This document shows, piece after piece, positions 24,501-36,081 of a DNA stretch of 64,000 nucleotides. The position numbers and the translations under genes are program-made. Position 1 is the stretch's first letter; every line of letters starts with the position of its first letter. The notes beneath the pieces were generated by a model. It was not told the DNA's origin. It did no database searches and saw only the letters and a list, made by a program, of their open reading frames with translations. Source of the stretch: Aphelenchoides besseyi (taxonomy: Eukaryota > Nematoda > Chromadorea > Rhabditida > Aphelenchoididae); the NCBI GenBank assembly GCA_024699855.1, contig JAMPIQ010000003.1, positions 5,642,001-5,706,000 on the forward strand, read 5' to 3'.

Positions 24501-25471
24501 GTGAAGGACATTCGATACTATCGAGATTCAATGGATGAGCTGAAACAAATGGTAACAGATTCAACACTCCTTCTTTACATTTGTTTGATTTCAGTATCCC
24601 GTTCGTCGTGCCGAACGTTTCAACAATGCAATGGCCAAACTGGGGATTATGAACGATGGCCAAACGTATCTCACAAGATTCTGCGAACTTTTGAGTCAAA
24701 TCGGAAATGTTTTGGGATTTGTCAGGTATTTACACACATTTACAACAGCTAAAGTGTTTTTAGAATGGTTAGAACGGCGGCAAAGGAACTGAATTTTGAT
24801 GAAACAGACCGAGTTTTCAACAATCTTACCGCCATGATTGAAGAAAAAGATTTAGCAGCAAAGAGTGAGACAAATTCCTCTGATTATCTCGAGGTTAGTC
24901 TGTAGATACCGAACTAACGTTCAATTACTTTTTAGATGTTGGTCGAGGTATTTGTCAAAGAGCTGAGGAATGTTGAGAAGTTTAGTCATTTACGAAACTT
25001 CTTTATGATCATTCCACCACTATGTATCAATTTTATTGAGCGTATGGTTTCGTGTAGACAAAACTTTGCAAAAAGACATCAAATGGACGAGAGTTTGACA
25101 TTCACGGATGATGGATTCAGTATGGGAAGTAAGTTACTTGAATGATCATAAGCTCTTAATGAGTGTGCGTTGTTTCAGTTGCTTATATGCTCACACTTCT
25201 CAATCAATCATACTTTTTCGACTCGCTTAATTGGTTTACGTCCGTTGAAACGAGCTTGAACGCGGCGTTAAGTACGACGGCCGATGAGCATCAAGCAGTT
25301 CAGGGAAAAGACGAATCCTACGCTCAAACACTCAAAATGCGGGCCAAACGATTGGAATACGTGCGAATTGAATTTCAATATTTGGGTCGTATGGTCCACT
25401 CCGCCTTGATGTTACTCTCCAAATCGGATCTCCATGGAGAAGAAGAGGAGATGTTTCTGGAAGACTATTAA
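21528..25471 (+). CDS. WASHC4: WASH complex subunit 4 (SWIP)
   Basis: This is a large helical scaffold of the WASH complex, which drives Arp2/3 actin assembly on endosomes and retromer-dependent sorting. The start at 21528 gives MTLSQEDRAQQFELQRLKQL. Family landmarks run in order: TVTAFSVLAAEVENL, NKYYDSLLLYSE, MSRFLPFLQDLLLYVRRC, VILTTLDEIIISHEIIAEHY, CSLSVLYFYLNQS, VDVLSALKIATLCVAKSP and CSFLYWHRAS. The most conserved part follows: DLRLSVHEQQN, MQKTFYELTAVALHDSEIY, RFGLKIIESNLP, NIVGSIRTHGLGVLNTTVNF, KDIRYYRDS, FTDDGFSMG and FDSLNWFTSVE. It ends EEEMFLEDY, shorter than the vertebrate tail. More than fifteen short introns. The poly(A) signal is at 25488. Confidence 0.93.
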
Positions 25472-25803
25472 TTTATTCTTAAGAAACAATAAAAACTTTG
25501 ATTTGTAATGAAAACAACGAAATTGTTCGGCCTCTCGTTTCTCACTCCGCAGTGGTCGTTGGGTCTCGAGTTGAAACGAATGTCTGACGCCACGTTGCTG
25601 TTCGCGGAGAGAAATGCAGTTGTGTTGTTGGATTCAGAAGTTGCTCTCAATGATTTTCGGATGTCGATCGATTCGCAGTCAGCAGTGAAATCGATCTCGT
25701 GAGCTAACACGTAGAGTGTTCGTATTCTTTTGATTTCTTGTGTCATTTCGTGATGTTTAGTCGAAAACAATCACAATCAATTTCTATTGTTTCAGACTTC
25801 AAT
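25472..25803. other. Gap WASHC4 to ARFGAP gene
   Basis: 332 bases holding the WASHC4 poly(A) signal (25488) and a clear acceptor TTTCTATTGTTTCAG ending at 25795, 8 bases before the next ATG. Frames of 65 and 100 codons on opposite strands show no known domain and I treat them as chance. Confidence 0.45.
25784..25795 (+). promoter_or_regulatory. Acceptor-like site before ARFGAP ATG
   Basis: TCTATTGTTTCAG ends 8 bases before ATG 25804. A good trans-splice or 5' UTR splice acceptor. Confidence 0.5.
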
Positions 25804-27701
25804 ATGGCCGACGAAAGTCCGTCACCCACGGAGATTAACACCATTTTTCGGAAGTTGCGAAATATAAATGCCAACAAAGTGAGTTGCAAAGTCTTCACAT
25901 GCTTAACGATCAATTTGAGTCGTGCTTTGATTGTGGTGCCAAAAATCCCACGTGGTCGTCGGTCACTTATGGTGTTTTTATTTGTATCGACTGTTCGGCG
26001 ACTCACCGCAATCTCGGAGTGCATATCACGTTCGTACGGTCTACGAACCTTGACACAAGTTGGAATTGGCATCAGATTCGTTGTATGCAAGGTATGTGAA
26101 CACGAACTTTCTTTTATTTAAACTTTTTTTCTTAAGTCGGCGGCAATGCCAATGCTGTAGGTGATCGACTTAAATTTAGGTTAAACAAACGTTTTTAGTC
26201 CAATTTCTTCAAACAACACGGTTGTGATACGACCGACGCACAACGAAAATACAAAAGTCGAGCTGCAACGTTGTACAAAGTAAACTCAATTCAAATTTCC
26301 ATTGTTTTCTGTTCGTTTTAGGCAAAAATCAACGAACTTGCTATTCAAGCTCATCGTATTCACGGACACAAAGTAATGATCGAACATACAGAACAACTGT
26401 CGCCAACCAAAGATCAGGAACTTGACTTCTTCTCACAGGATTTTGCTGGAAATGATTGGCAACAAACTCCTGTTGTTGATTCAGCTCCAGGTGAAAAAGT
26501 GTCTTCCACAAACGACGGGACATTAAGCGAACCGTCATCTGGAGCCGGCAAAATCGAAAGTACGGGTCAAATACAAAAGAAACCTGGTGCTAAAAAGCTT
26601 ACGGTTAGTTTTCTAAACTCGAATTAGTTTAACACAAAATCTCTACAGTTGGGAGCAAAGAAAGGCGGGTTTACGGTGCCGAAGTTAAAGGCAGCAACAG
26701 TAAAAGAAGTTGAGAAACCAATAAATGATGGTGAATTGGCGGCGTTGTCAAAGTTATCGATGAAAGAAGAACCATCGAATGAAAGCGAAGTTAACGAACA
26801 ACCAACCAATGAGTTGAATTCTCTATCGTCAAGATTTATGGTCAAAGACACCACCAAATCGGCGGCTATCAAAGAGGTAGTTAATGAAATCATCAAAACC
26901 ATTGATCGATTATTTAGAAACTACAAGATCCGAACAAAGCGGAAATTGTGGATCGTTTGGGAATTGGCAGTCGTGGACGTAGTGGCGTCAGTCACTCAAT
27001 TTCAAGCGGCATACGCACCATCAATCAAGAAGGAGTGTCATCAAAACTGACAAGCAAAAAATCTTCGGATTCTTTCCGTTCAGATGAATGGGAAGTAGTT
27101 AACGAAGAACGGTTGGTTTCATTATTAGTCTTCAAGAGAATTCTGTTTTAGAAACTACAAAAATGATGACAACTATGGATTGCCCACAACTAAAAACGAA
27201 CAAAAAGACGACTTCTTTGATGCTTGGGAAAAGCCGCAATCGACGTTGCCATCACGGTACGTTTCAGCAATTGCTTTTGTATGACTTGAGATTTCAGTCG
27301 TGTCGACACTTACAAACCACCAGTTCTGACTTCCGCTGCTCCAGCATCTGAAGATGCGTACAAGAAATTCGGAAACGCGAAGTCGATTTCATCGGATCAA
27401 TACTTTGGAAATGGACCCGAAATGGACTATGAAACACGAACTAATCTGTCTCGTTTCGAAGGACAATCGGGAATCGGCTCTGCTGACTTGTGGGGAAATG
27501 GATCAGCTCAACCAACGAGCAGCTATTCGGATCATATTCCCGAGTTGTCGGATGTCCGTGACAGTGTACGCCAAGGTGTGAGCAAAGTGGCAGACAAATT
27601 TTCATCGCTTGGCAGCTACTTTTCGGTAAGTTCAATTACTTAACCATTGGGCGTGTTTTCAAAGCAAACCGGAGTTTTAGCGATCCTCCGCCAACACTTA
27701 G
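25804..27701 (+). CDS. ARFGAP2: Arf GTPase-activating protein, ARFGAP2/3 type
   Basis: This is a COPI-coat ArfGAP of the Golgi. The start at 25804 gives [19 protein letters not shown]. The zinc finger [13 protein letters not shown]...FICIDC has CX2CX16CX2C spacing and is followed by THRNLGVH, containing the catalytic Arg. RCMQ joins [16 protein letters not shown] across two introns, as in the family. The middle is low complexity with Lys-rich LGAKKGGF. The C-terminal half holds the ARFGAP2/3 signature pieces [49 protein letters not shown] and [21 protein letters not shown] last tiny exon after GTTTTAG adds RSSANT and the stop at 27701. Vertebrate ARFGAP2 and ARFGAP3 are not distinguishable here, so the symbol marks the subfamily. 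Confidence 0.88.
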
Positions 27702-28275
27702 AATGTTTCTATGGTTCAGGCTTCAATGTCTTTACCCTTTTTTGTGTGTGTGTCTATCATCATCCGCCGACAAACCTGGGCAATTTATGTCAAATGTTGA
27801 TGGTGTTTATATTTCATGTTTTAATTCTCTTTCAATCGCTTAACCTTATCCGCTTGCTCAGTCCACTGGTTGAAAGATGAAAGAATCAAACGGTCATTTC
27901 TATCGAATTCCATATGCTTAAACGTTCACATTCACTGCATAATATTTTCCTTTAAACCATAACCTGTTAATTACTCGTCTTATTTCGTAGCAAATTCCAC
28001 ACTGTCTGTCCAATTCATTTGCCATTTTTACTGCAAAATTTGTTGTATATTCGAATTGTTTTAGGTTCTCTGTTCTCTCTGATAATTTATTTTTAGGATC
28101 GTTACTGAGAGTCGGTGATCGCCTGTTGATAACGAAGATTACAAATAAAAGCTGTGATATTGACATTTCTGTGTTTTTTATAAATGATATGAAATCAGCA
28201 ACCCGTTTAATGACCTTAAAATGATCGAACAGTAACATGAGATTGAAAGAAACCCGAAGTACAAGAACGCGAAGT
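27702..28275. other. Convergent gap ARFGAP / GPCR
   Basis: 3' flanks of two convergent genes, AT-rich with a TG dinucleotide run near 27752 and AATAAA at 28144 on the plus strand. No gene seen. Confidence 0.4.
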
Positions 28276-29679
28276 CTAAACGCTAAGACGAACAGTTGTA
28301 TCTTTGACTCCAGAATTCGGAGTACTCGATGGAATTTGATTGTTTTCAGAAGAATCTTGAGCAACAAATGATGACGGCGGAGCGTCAACAAACTCGGGAT
28401 CGTTTATTGGAGATGGTGGAATCTGTTGGAGAAACGGTTGCACTTGTTTGTTTCTAAATTCGAAGTCATAAAGAAGTTTATGGCTTAGGCGCTTACTTCC
28501 TCTTTTGCTGATTACTTCGCATGCATCTACGAATCATTGCACGTATCTGTGCATCGACCTCGGGCAAACGAACTGCGTAGATTAGCGGATTGGCAAAGGA
28601 CTTAAGTAGTAGAAACGAAAGTTGGCCACAAGACAGTAAAAACAATGTGCGGAAATTACTGTTTCTCAACAATTCGCACGTAGAACATGTAATTGCAAAA
28701 TGAATTGACGCTGGAGCCCAACCAACAAAGAAAGACGAACAAATCAAAATGGCAGTCCATAGCATTCGATTTTCACGAGATGCTCTTGTTTGTGTCGCTT
28801 TGGATCTCCATTTTGCTGTTTGAGTTCGCAGAATGCATAACTAAACAAGTGACCTTGTAATGACAGGTTTCTCGATTTCAACCTACCAGTCGCGCGTAGA
28901 AGAAGATAATACAAAGAAATATGGAAAGCAACATAAACGAGATAATCAAACGGAAAATTCGACTGTGATAAAAACGAACGTTGTAACAATCTGGAATAAC
29001 AGTAAAAGAACAGTTGATGTTTGAGTTGACTTACTGTAATATCCTTCGTTTTTAAATGCCATGGACAATACGACGAGAACGATGACTGGATAAGCCCAAG
29101 AGGCCAAAGAAAGCAGACTAACAGTTCGTCGAATTAGTTTCTGATCGCAATGAGGACGCACAATTACAACGTAATGATGCAAAGAAATGAAGAGCAGCAA
29201 CAAGGTTCCCGTTAACAATCCACTTGTTCGTAGGATTTCCAAAGTCAAACTGAAACACGGATTGACTTGAGTACCAAGTACAATCGGGAGGAACGAGTTG
29301 TAGAGAAGCGAAATAGAAACAATGAACGAAGTCCAAGCGTCGGAAACTGTTAGCGATAGGATGAGTGTCGATGTTGCATTTCGCATTTTTGTGCGTCGTA
29401 ATGCCCAAATGACAATCACATTCCACGAGATTCCCACAAAATTCAGGATGAGAAAGATCGGAATGACCCGTGCGTACATCTGAAAACTTAAACGCTAACA
29501 ACAGTGCCACCTTTATTTTTGGACATTTAATGATTATCAGTGGGTTTCATGATTGTGCAGCTGAGCACTACTCCGTAAGTTATAGAAATTCATTGAAAAT
29601 GATAAGTTAGAGCAAAGTGTTGTAAACGAACCTGAGATCTATACTTCATCGACTCTTCGATTTCTGCTGAGCCAGCCAT
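28276..29679 (-). CDS. Rhodopsin-family (class A) G-protein-coupled receptor
   Basis: This receptor has seven membrane helices, read across five or six short introns. The ATG at 29679 gives MAGSAEIEESMKYRSQ. TM1 is FLILNFVGISWNVIVIWAL with the conserved Asn. TM2 contains LSLTVSDAW with the conserved Asp. TM3 starts with a Cys (NPCFSLTLEILRTSG), TM4 has SWAYPVIVLVVL, TM5 is RLIISFMLLSIFLCIIFFY, TM6 has FFVGWAPASIHFAITC and TM7 ends SFANPLIYAVRLPE, the NPxxY motif. The DRY motif at the end of TM3 is replaced by HHY (FISLHHYVVIVRP). A cytoplasmic tail rich in Pro, Ser and Gln ends VRLSV at 28276, placed by splicing at TTTAG. About 400 residues. The ligand cannot be told; a peptide receptor is plausible. 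Confidence 0.85.
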
Positions 29680-32034
29680 TTTACCTCCGGGTTGTGCTAA
29701 AATTTCAGGTATTTGCTATACATAATAAGCGAGAATTCGAATGCAAACATCGCGGTCATGACAAAACAGGAAGGTCGATGTTCGCGACCACTTCGAAATT
29801 CTGTCCGTTTACTCACGAGTTGAAGAATAAACAATTACATATATTCTTTCCAATTAATCCCTCGCTTTTTAATACCATCAACGAGACACGAAAAGTAGTT
29901 GAGATGTTCTACGGTAATCGGATAAACATCGTTCCTTCCTATTTAAAAGTCTGAATGACATTCAAAGTAAGTGATTAGATTCAAGTTAGTTAATAAGTGA
30001 TTCCACGGCATGATGTAGGACAGGTGGTAAGAGGAAAAACAAGTTTTTTATGAAAGTCGTAAGTTATCGCTGCTCAACTGCTTGGTAAAAACATTAGCAT
30101 AGCAAAGTTATTGAATTGAAAAATAATTGCAAATCATCCAACAGAAATACGCCAAAGCTGCTACGAGAATTCCAACGACACAAACAAGTTTAGTCGATTG
30201 AAGAAAACACTGTAGTTATCGAATCTGTTGCCAAAAACACTAAACGAATGGAAATGAAGTGCGAGGAACAGTCAGAACGAGCAAAATGGTCAAATTTGGG
30301 TCTGTCCCAATGATTTCAAGTCTTTTTTTGTTTGTGTGTGCGTGTCCGAGTAGAATTCAAATTTGCTACTCCGCTTCATTCATCGATGTTTCTGACATTC
30401 CACCGTTCTCCTCCGAAATTCTACGCCTCAACAAACACCACATTCCATAGATTTAAATGAAGCGAAGCGACGTCATTATGACCTTGGAGTGCGTACAAAT
30501 TGCTCAACCTCTCTCACCGACACAAACGTAAACGGAATGTGAGAGTAATAGTCATTAAACGTAATTGGAGTAAACCCCAAAAGGAATAATAAACCGGAAA
30601 CGAAAGTGCATCAAAGAATTAAGATAACGAGAAGTGTTCTTCTGTTCCCATCCGTTGGGAATTGCATTTCCTCATGAATACCGATGAGCATCCGTTGCAC
30701 GCTTCTTCTGACTCAAACATTATAAACGAAACCATAAGACCGAATATGTAGGCGTTCGTTGAGATAACACGATAAGAACATTCAGTAGGGACGTTCATTT
30801 CGATGGATAAAACGTTCGAACAAAACCCGACAACAGGCTCAAACATCGATGATATTGAAAATGCGTGACGTAATAGCAATCATGAACACTTGGTTCACTG
30901 ATGTTTGAAAACTACTCGATAGCAAAACACAATCTGACAAGACCAAACTCATTAGTTCACCTGTCGTATTCCAAATGAACAACTGAGCAACGTACTTCAT
31001 GGCCATTCACCGAAAATATATTCGAATTGACAGCACGCAAACTTTTTCATATCCAAATGTTTCGAACACGTGAATCAAAGTCACTTCATTTTATCAGACA
31101 TTCTTTCCAAATTCAATTCACTTTGTTGTCAATTCATCTGCGCATAAGCGAGACGATAGGAACAACCAATAAACACGCAACATTCTGTTCTTCCACTTAA
31201 AATTCCATTGTTCTTCAGCAAAGAATTGAAGAAGGAAGTTATTATGGTCAAAATTGATTATTACGGAGACAAGAGACATAATCCAATGTAGACACGAAAT
31301 TGTTTATAAATAAGTTCGGTCTTAAGTTCAAGATGACGTGAATAAGAAATGAATAAACAACGGTGTGTGATTCCACTGACAGTTTGTCGTTTTGTTTCCT
31401 CTTGAACTGACAATAAGAACAGACTCTCGATGATAAAACGAAAAGACAAAACAGTAACCGAATTTCCGTACACTTCGAAATCGTAATTTGTTTCCGTGTA
31501 TCAGATCTTTCAAAGGGCATCTTTTGGCAACAATGTCACATTTCGACGAAATTTAAAAGAGCATCCATCGAACAGTTTTGCTGGACAAAAGGGCACTTCA
31601 GAAGAGGCTTCCAACTCAAATTATGCACAGTTAACCGTTCCACTGATTTTCGGCCTTTTGGGCGAACCTTGTCGTCTGATTAAATTTTCCCTGGGGGCCG
31701 CAAAAGACCAAGAATTTGGTCAGCAAAGCTCCAAGAAAAGACGACCATTGTATGGAATCGAACGATTAGTGGTAATAACAAATGCTCGAAGAGCAGTGTC
31801 ATTTCACAAATTCAATAAGAACTTGCGTTTTTACTTATCAGAATTCGCATTTTAAATCGAGGTGCCGTGTTCTTTTCCAAAATTGGTCAACTTTTTAGAA
31901 GAAATCAAACTAAACAAATCAATTATAGTTTTGAGATGAAATCTCACGCAACGTCAAAGAATTATGCTGGTGAGCTATGAAGTTGGCTTTTAACCTGCGA
32001 CTACAATCTAACAGTTTATTGAACCCAACATTAC
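29680..32034. other. 2.4 kb gene-poor region
   Basis: This is the upstream region of the GPCR and the downstream flank of the F-box gene. I see no conserved gene. Two frames stand out weakly. The first is 30286-30450 (+), whose product begins MVKFGSVPMISSLFLFVCAC, signal-peptide-like. The second is 31496-31855 (+), 119 codons with no domain. A 6-bp-arm hairpin GACCAA/TTGGTC is near 31707. Confidence 0.4.
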
Positions 32035-33917
32035 TCATTCGAAATAATAGACGTCGCTGGTGTCTACAAGAAGAGTCGGAATCTTCATTTTGATTTGCTT
32101 CTCCAATTCTACGTGTTGACTGCGAGATAAAAAGATGAGATCGGTCACCGAAAATGAACCGGTAATTTCCATTCGTCGAATAAACGGAACTTTTCGAACT
32201 GTTGGCTTTGTAGCAGCGGATGTCGAGGTCTTTGGTTTTATTGCTTTTGGTTGTTCGATTTCTGCAACTTTGCGTTTTCTTCGGCGTTGTTTCATTGTTG
32301 CTTGAAGTGTTGCCACCATTTGAGTTGATCGGCTAACAGAACATGAATTGAAGTGTAACTGCAGCACCGGATGTCCAACTATTGGTGTTTTGCCATCAAA
32401 CTGTAAATACCATTCTCTTAAACATCAGTTGTTACATGGTAATTAAGAGCTGTAACGTACAAAAAGACTAATCGTTTGAACTTTAAATTCATTTTTTCAA
32501 AGATTTCAGCCAAAGTCAAAATCGACATCACTGCAGAATCCAACGCCGAACACGCGAGTTTCAAACGATTCAATTTCAGTGCTTTAAATTGTTCCAATTG
32601 TTTAAAAATCTGAATAGGAATGTAACCTTTTAGTGTGTTTATAACGTACCTTATTTGCGGTATTTGCGTGTAATTCCAAATCAATACAAAGATTAGAATG
32701 ACTCTTGGATAACCTTTGCATTAGAATTCCCACATTTTCTACTAAATCTTCTTCAATGTGAATTTGAACGGTCAAACTCGTTAGCTCCTAAAATGTCTAT
32801 TAAGCTATTGCTTATATGATTTTCTCACTGTAAAAAGATCCGATTCGATAGCTATAAAAGAGTTCAACATTGCTGTTGAACATCTAGTAACAACGATCCA
32901 CAGATGTTCAACACCACTGAAGTCTAAAATTTTTGACTTTTACAGTTTCTTGAATGATAATTGTTCAATTACTTACATTTCCAATGTCCTTCAGTTTCAA
33001 AAGACAACTAAAAGATACTTCCCACTAGACACCCAGATATTCACATACCTTGGCTGCATTAGCTAAAAGAGCAAAATCACAGGTCAATCGTTCTAGTAGA
33101 AGATGACACCGACGCATAACTCCTGATAGAAAGTCGAACGAATCAATCGGACATGTAATGGAAAGACTGAAATACATTCACTTACAATTTACATACTCGT
33201 GCTAATGCGTACCGTTTGAAAGACACTTGATGTAAAGTACGAATTTGATTACCAAGCTAAAAACTGAAAATTTAAGAGTTCGATATTCAAACGTACCATT
33301 TCAACGCTTAGTTCGGAAACTTGCTTTCGGTATTTCTGTCGTAAAAGTTTCTGCTAAACTCCGATGGTTATGAAATGCTTTTTATCGTTGATTACCCAGC
33401 GACGACACACCGCCTCACATTTGCATAGATTTTTGTAGTCCAAAAGATTGAATATCTGCCTAAATAGCTGTTTTTATAAGTTCATTTATTTGGTTATTGA
33501 GGTACATTAAAAATTTCACTTTTGAAAACGCACAAAGACCATGATAGTGTTTCCTTTTTTTGGTTTGTAGCTTCATTACAAGGACACTAATAAAGCCATC
33601 GACTGAAAGTTAACTTACCATAGAATCTTATCGGGCAGATTTGGAATGAACTTTGGTTTGTACGGAGTTAACTCTTCTTTTTGTACTTTTTTCACTCGTC
33701 TCTTTACATCGGTTTTCGGTTGGCTCACAGGTTCAATCGATTTAAATAGGGAGTTTCTTTTGACGTCTGGTTGTCGAAAACGAGGTGCTAACGGAAGACG
33801 GAGAAACGGATTTGATTGAAGTTTTGAAACGGTGGGAGAAGGTAGCGGTTTCAAGGGTGGGGGTTTTCGCAATCGAGGGACACGTTCTCCGAAAATGGCG
33901 TAGTTGACGGTAGCCAT
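32035..33917 (-). CDS. F-box protein
   Basis: By family this is a substrate adaptor of an SCF ubiquitin ligase. The start at 33917 (MATVNYAIFGERVPRL) opens a basic, Pro-rich N-terminus. The F-box is split by an intron: PKFIPNLPDKILW then QIFNLLDYKNLCKCEAVCRR, followed by W. Next comes a basic exon LRQKYRKQVSELSVEM and many short exons with leucine-rich helical pieces (LGNQIRTLHQVSFKR; FKQLEQFKALKLNRLKLAC; IFEKMNLKFKRLVF), suggesting degenerate leucine-rich repeats. The last exon carries a Lys/Arg-rich patch (MKQRRRKRKVAEIEQ) and ends TSDVYYFE at 32035. No specific ortholog recognised. A frame extending upstream to 34078 could be a 5' exon but is unsupported. Confidence 0.7.
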
Positions 33918-34346
33918 CTTGTCATTGAACTGGAAACTTTTTGTGTAAATCCTACAAAAATTTGAAAACAAAAAACGGTCTCGATTTCACGCTGCTGCTC
34001 ATAGATGGCGAAGACGTCAATGCGATCATTGAGCTCGTGGAATGTGATATTCGAGGAGTAGATCGAAGGTGAAAGCAAAGGTTGAATTTGCGCATGTTGA
34101 ACATCCGCCTCTTAATCTGAGAAGCGCGACTTTTCCCGAAGATATTTTTGTTTGTTTTTCTGCACTTTAAACAAGACGCTAATTCTCGCGTTATCTCCAG
34201 TCTCTTAGCAATGTTGAATTGTTTGATTATTCATGCTGTTAAATAACTGAACTACGTGACGAGTTTACACAGAAATTTATTATACCTTGGATATCAAAAA
34301 TATTGATCACGATAAGATCGACATTCATAATAATCATCCTCATTAC
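33918..34346. other. Gap between F-box gene and globin
   Basis: 429 bases, promoter of the F-box gene and 3' flank of the globin. An open frame on the minus strand (33851-34078, containing NITFHELNDRIDVFAIYEQQ) overlaps the F-box start and may be untranslated leader. Confidence 0.35.
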
Positions 34347-35204
34347 TCAGTAGTTCGAGAGTTTACGAGAAACTTGAGTGACATCGACTTTTAGTGAGGT
34401 TTTGCGGTTTGCATTGGGCATAGAGTTGCGCCTACAAAAAGAATTGAGAAGCGAAAACACGTGGAAGAATACCGAAGACCAGGTTGAAACGAAGTTCTGC
34501 GGCGCCGTTGAAATTTTGATTCAGTTTCGAAACCATCGCGCTGAAATGACCTGCAATAAGCCTACTCAGAAGTTTCCATCTCACCAAATTGTTCTCAATT
34601 TCGGCAATCAATTTGCGCCATGCTCTGGTTGTTTCCTTCGACTGTTTAACTCCGTCCAATTTCAAGAAGATCTCTGCGACCAATTCGTTCAATCGCTCGA
34701 TATCTCGAATTGAAACGCCAATTTCCTCGAGAAAGGCATGCTTGGCACCGATACGTTTCAATTCGATATCCAAGTCCTTCTCACCGTCAATTATTCGTTG
34801 TAGAAAAGTGAGAAAGAACTTGGTATGATCGCTGACTGTAACTACTTTGTTTTGAACGGGAGGCAGTTCAAAAGCTTTCGCTGCTGCCGAACTCGAGCTT
34901 TCTAACTAAACCGAAGAAATGATCAACAAACTTCGATTTCGACTTACCCGCTGAAAAGAACGTCTTATAACAACAGGCAAACCTTTAGTGTTGACATGTT
35001 TCCACGACCTTTTTATTGCACAAATTTGGCTTGGAGTCAAATCGGGACAGAACGGAAGGCATTTCTGCGATCCCGTTATTGAATTTGCTCGTTGTAAACG
35101 TGGTGTTTGGTTGGCTAAAGATGATAAAATGAATATACGGATTTTAAGTTCCTTTTGCTATTCGTACGTTTGCAAATTTCCTCTTCTTCGGACAATGACT
35201 CCAT
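34347..35204 (-). CDS. Nematode-type globin
   Basis: This is a single-domain heme globin of the expanded nematode family. The proximal start at 35204 gives MESLSEEEEICK, then after a 54-nt intron PNQTPRLQRANSITGSQ and the globin fold. Helix A reads LTPSQICAIKRSWKHVNTKG, followed by VIRRSFQR. The E helix has VSDHTKFFLTFLQRII with a candidate distal His, and the F helix has LKRIGAKHAFL with the proximal His. GVSIRDIERLNELVAEIFL and KETTRAWRKLIAEIENNL complete helices G and H. Splicing after ENNL with a GTGAGA...TTTCAG intron restores RDGFETESKFQRRRR. A further small intron leads to RRNSMPNANRKTSLKVD and the stop at 34347. Both heme-side histidines are present, so oxygen or redox sensing is plausible. 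The C-terminal splice choices are inferred. Confidence 0.8.
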
Positions 35205-35628
35205 GAGATAAACGGCAACAAAAATACAAATTAGAAACTTTTGCTGTCGAGCGTGCAAACAAATTTAAACGCCGTAGCTACTTTTGCTCAACAGTCCAAC
35301 ATAAGACATTTGCCACTTTCTAATTGAATGGCACGGTCCGGTTTGGACATTTGATTGAATTACATTTCGTCACATGGGAATAAGCGAATGACAAGATTCG
35401 AAAGTTATTTACCAAAAAATCAACAGACGTGATTCTTATTTTCAGTTTTTGAAAGCGCCGACTTTTTATCAATTCACGCACTGAAATTGAAACCAAAAAT
35501 CATAGGAAGGACTTCGAAATGACGTAATAGACACAGTAAGCCACAATGTACTATCAAAACGTACAGCTGTTAAATAGTTAGACAAAATGGTCAAATGTTG
35601 TTGTTGAAACAAACATAAAAATACTTAC

Positions 35629-35828
35629 AAACTTCATCACGGTCCGAATAGCACCGTAACAACGGCACTTGTTTTAACGGTTGACGATTCGAAGGTGACA
35701 AAGACCTAAATTTATCGAATTTTTGATGTTAAATACAATGGTGAGAACATTCATTCCAATTTGCTTGAATCTTACCGTGAGGTTCGCGGAACGCTTAGAT
35801 GTATATTCGGTTTGGCTACTTCCCGCAT
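35629..35828 (-). CDS. Alternative 5' exons of the globin gene
   Basis: Two exon-like blocks lie upstream. The first is 35776-35828, beginning with ATG right after TTCTTGTAG and encoding MREVAKPNIHLSVPRTS. The second is 35629-35705, encoding SLSPSNRQPLKQVPLLRCYS and DRDEV, with good GTAAGA and GTAAGT donors and a TTTAG acceptor. The second ends in phase 1, exactly the phase accepted by the globin exon that begins with PNQTPRLQ. They can therefore replace the proximal start MESLSEEEE with a longer N-terminus. Long N-terminal extensions are common in nematode globins. The link is inferred from phase and position only. Confidence 0.5.
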
Positions 35829-36081
35829 CTACAAGAACAAAAAATATCAAATGAGTAAGTAGTAGAAAAGAAGCAATCTCTTGGCTGGGGCAGGTGAAAA
35901 AGATCGTAGTTATGACGTTGAAATCGAATTTAGCAAAGATTGTTAATTTTAAAGACAATTTCTTTAATTATTATACATCTTTTTGTTACCGAATAAAACT
36001 TAAAACAATATTTCGACTTGTTTTCTTTTTAAAGGTCCAAAGTGACAAAACGCATCTTCATTCAAGTGTCCACATCGACTT

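Noticed and set aside
25468..25770. Opposite-strand frames in the WASHC4-ARFGAP gap
   Set aside because: They overlap each other and lack any recognisable feature.
31496..31855. 119-codon plus-strand frame in the gene-poor region
   Set aside because: No domain, no splice signals and composition like non-coding flank; kept only as a note in the gap entry.
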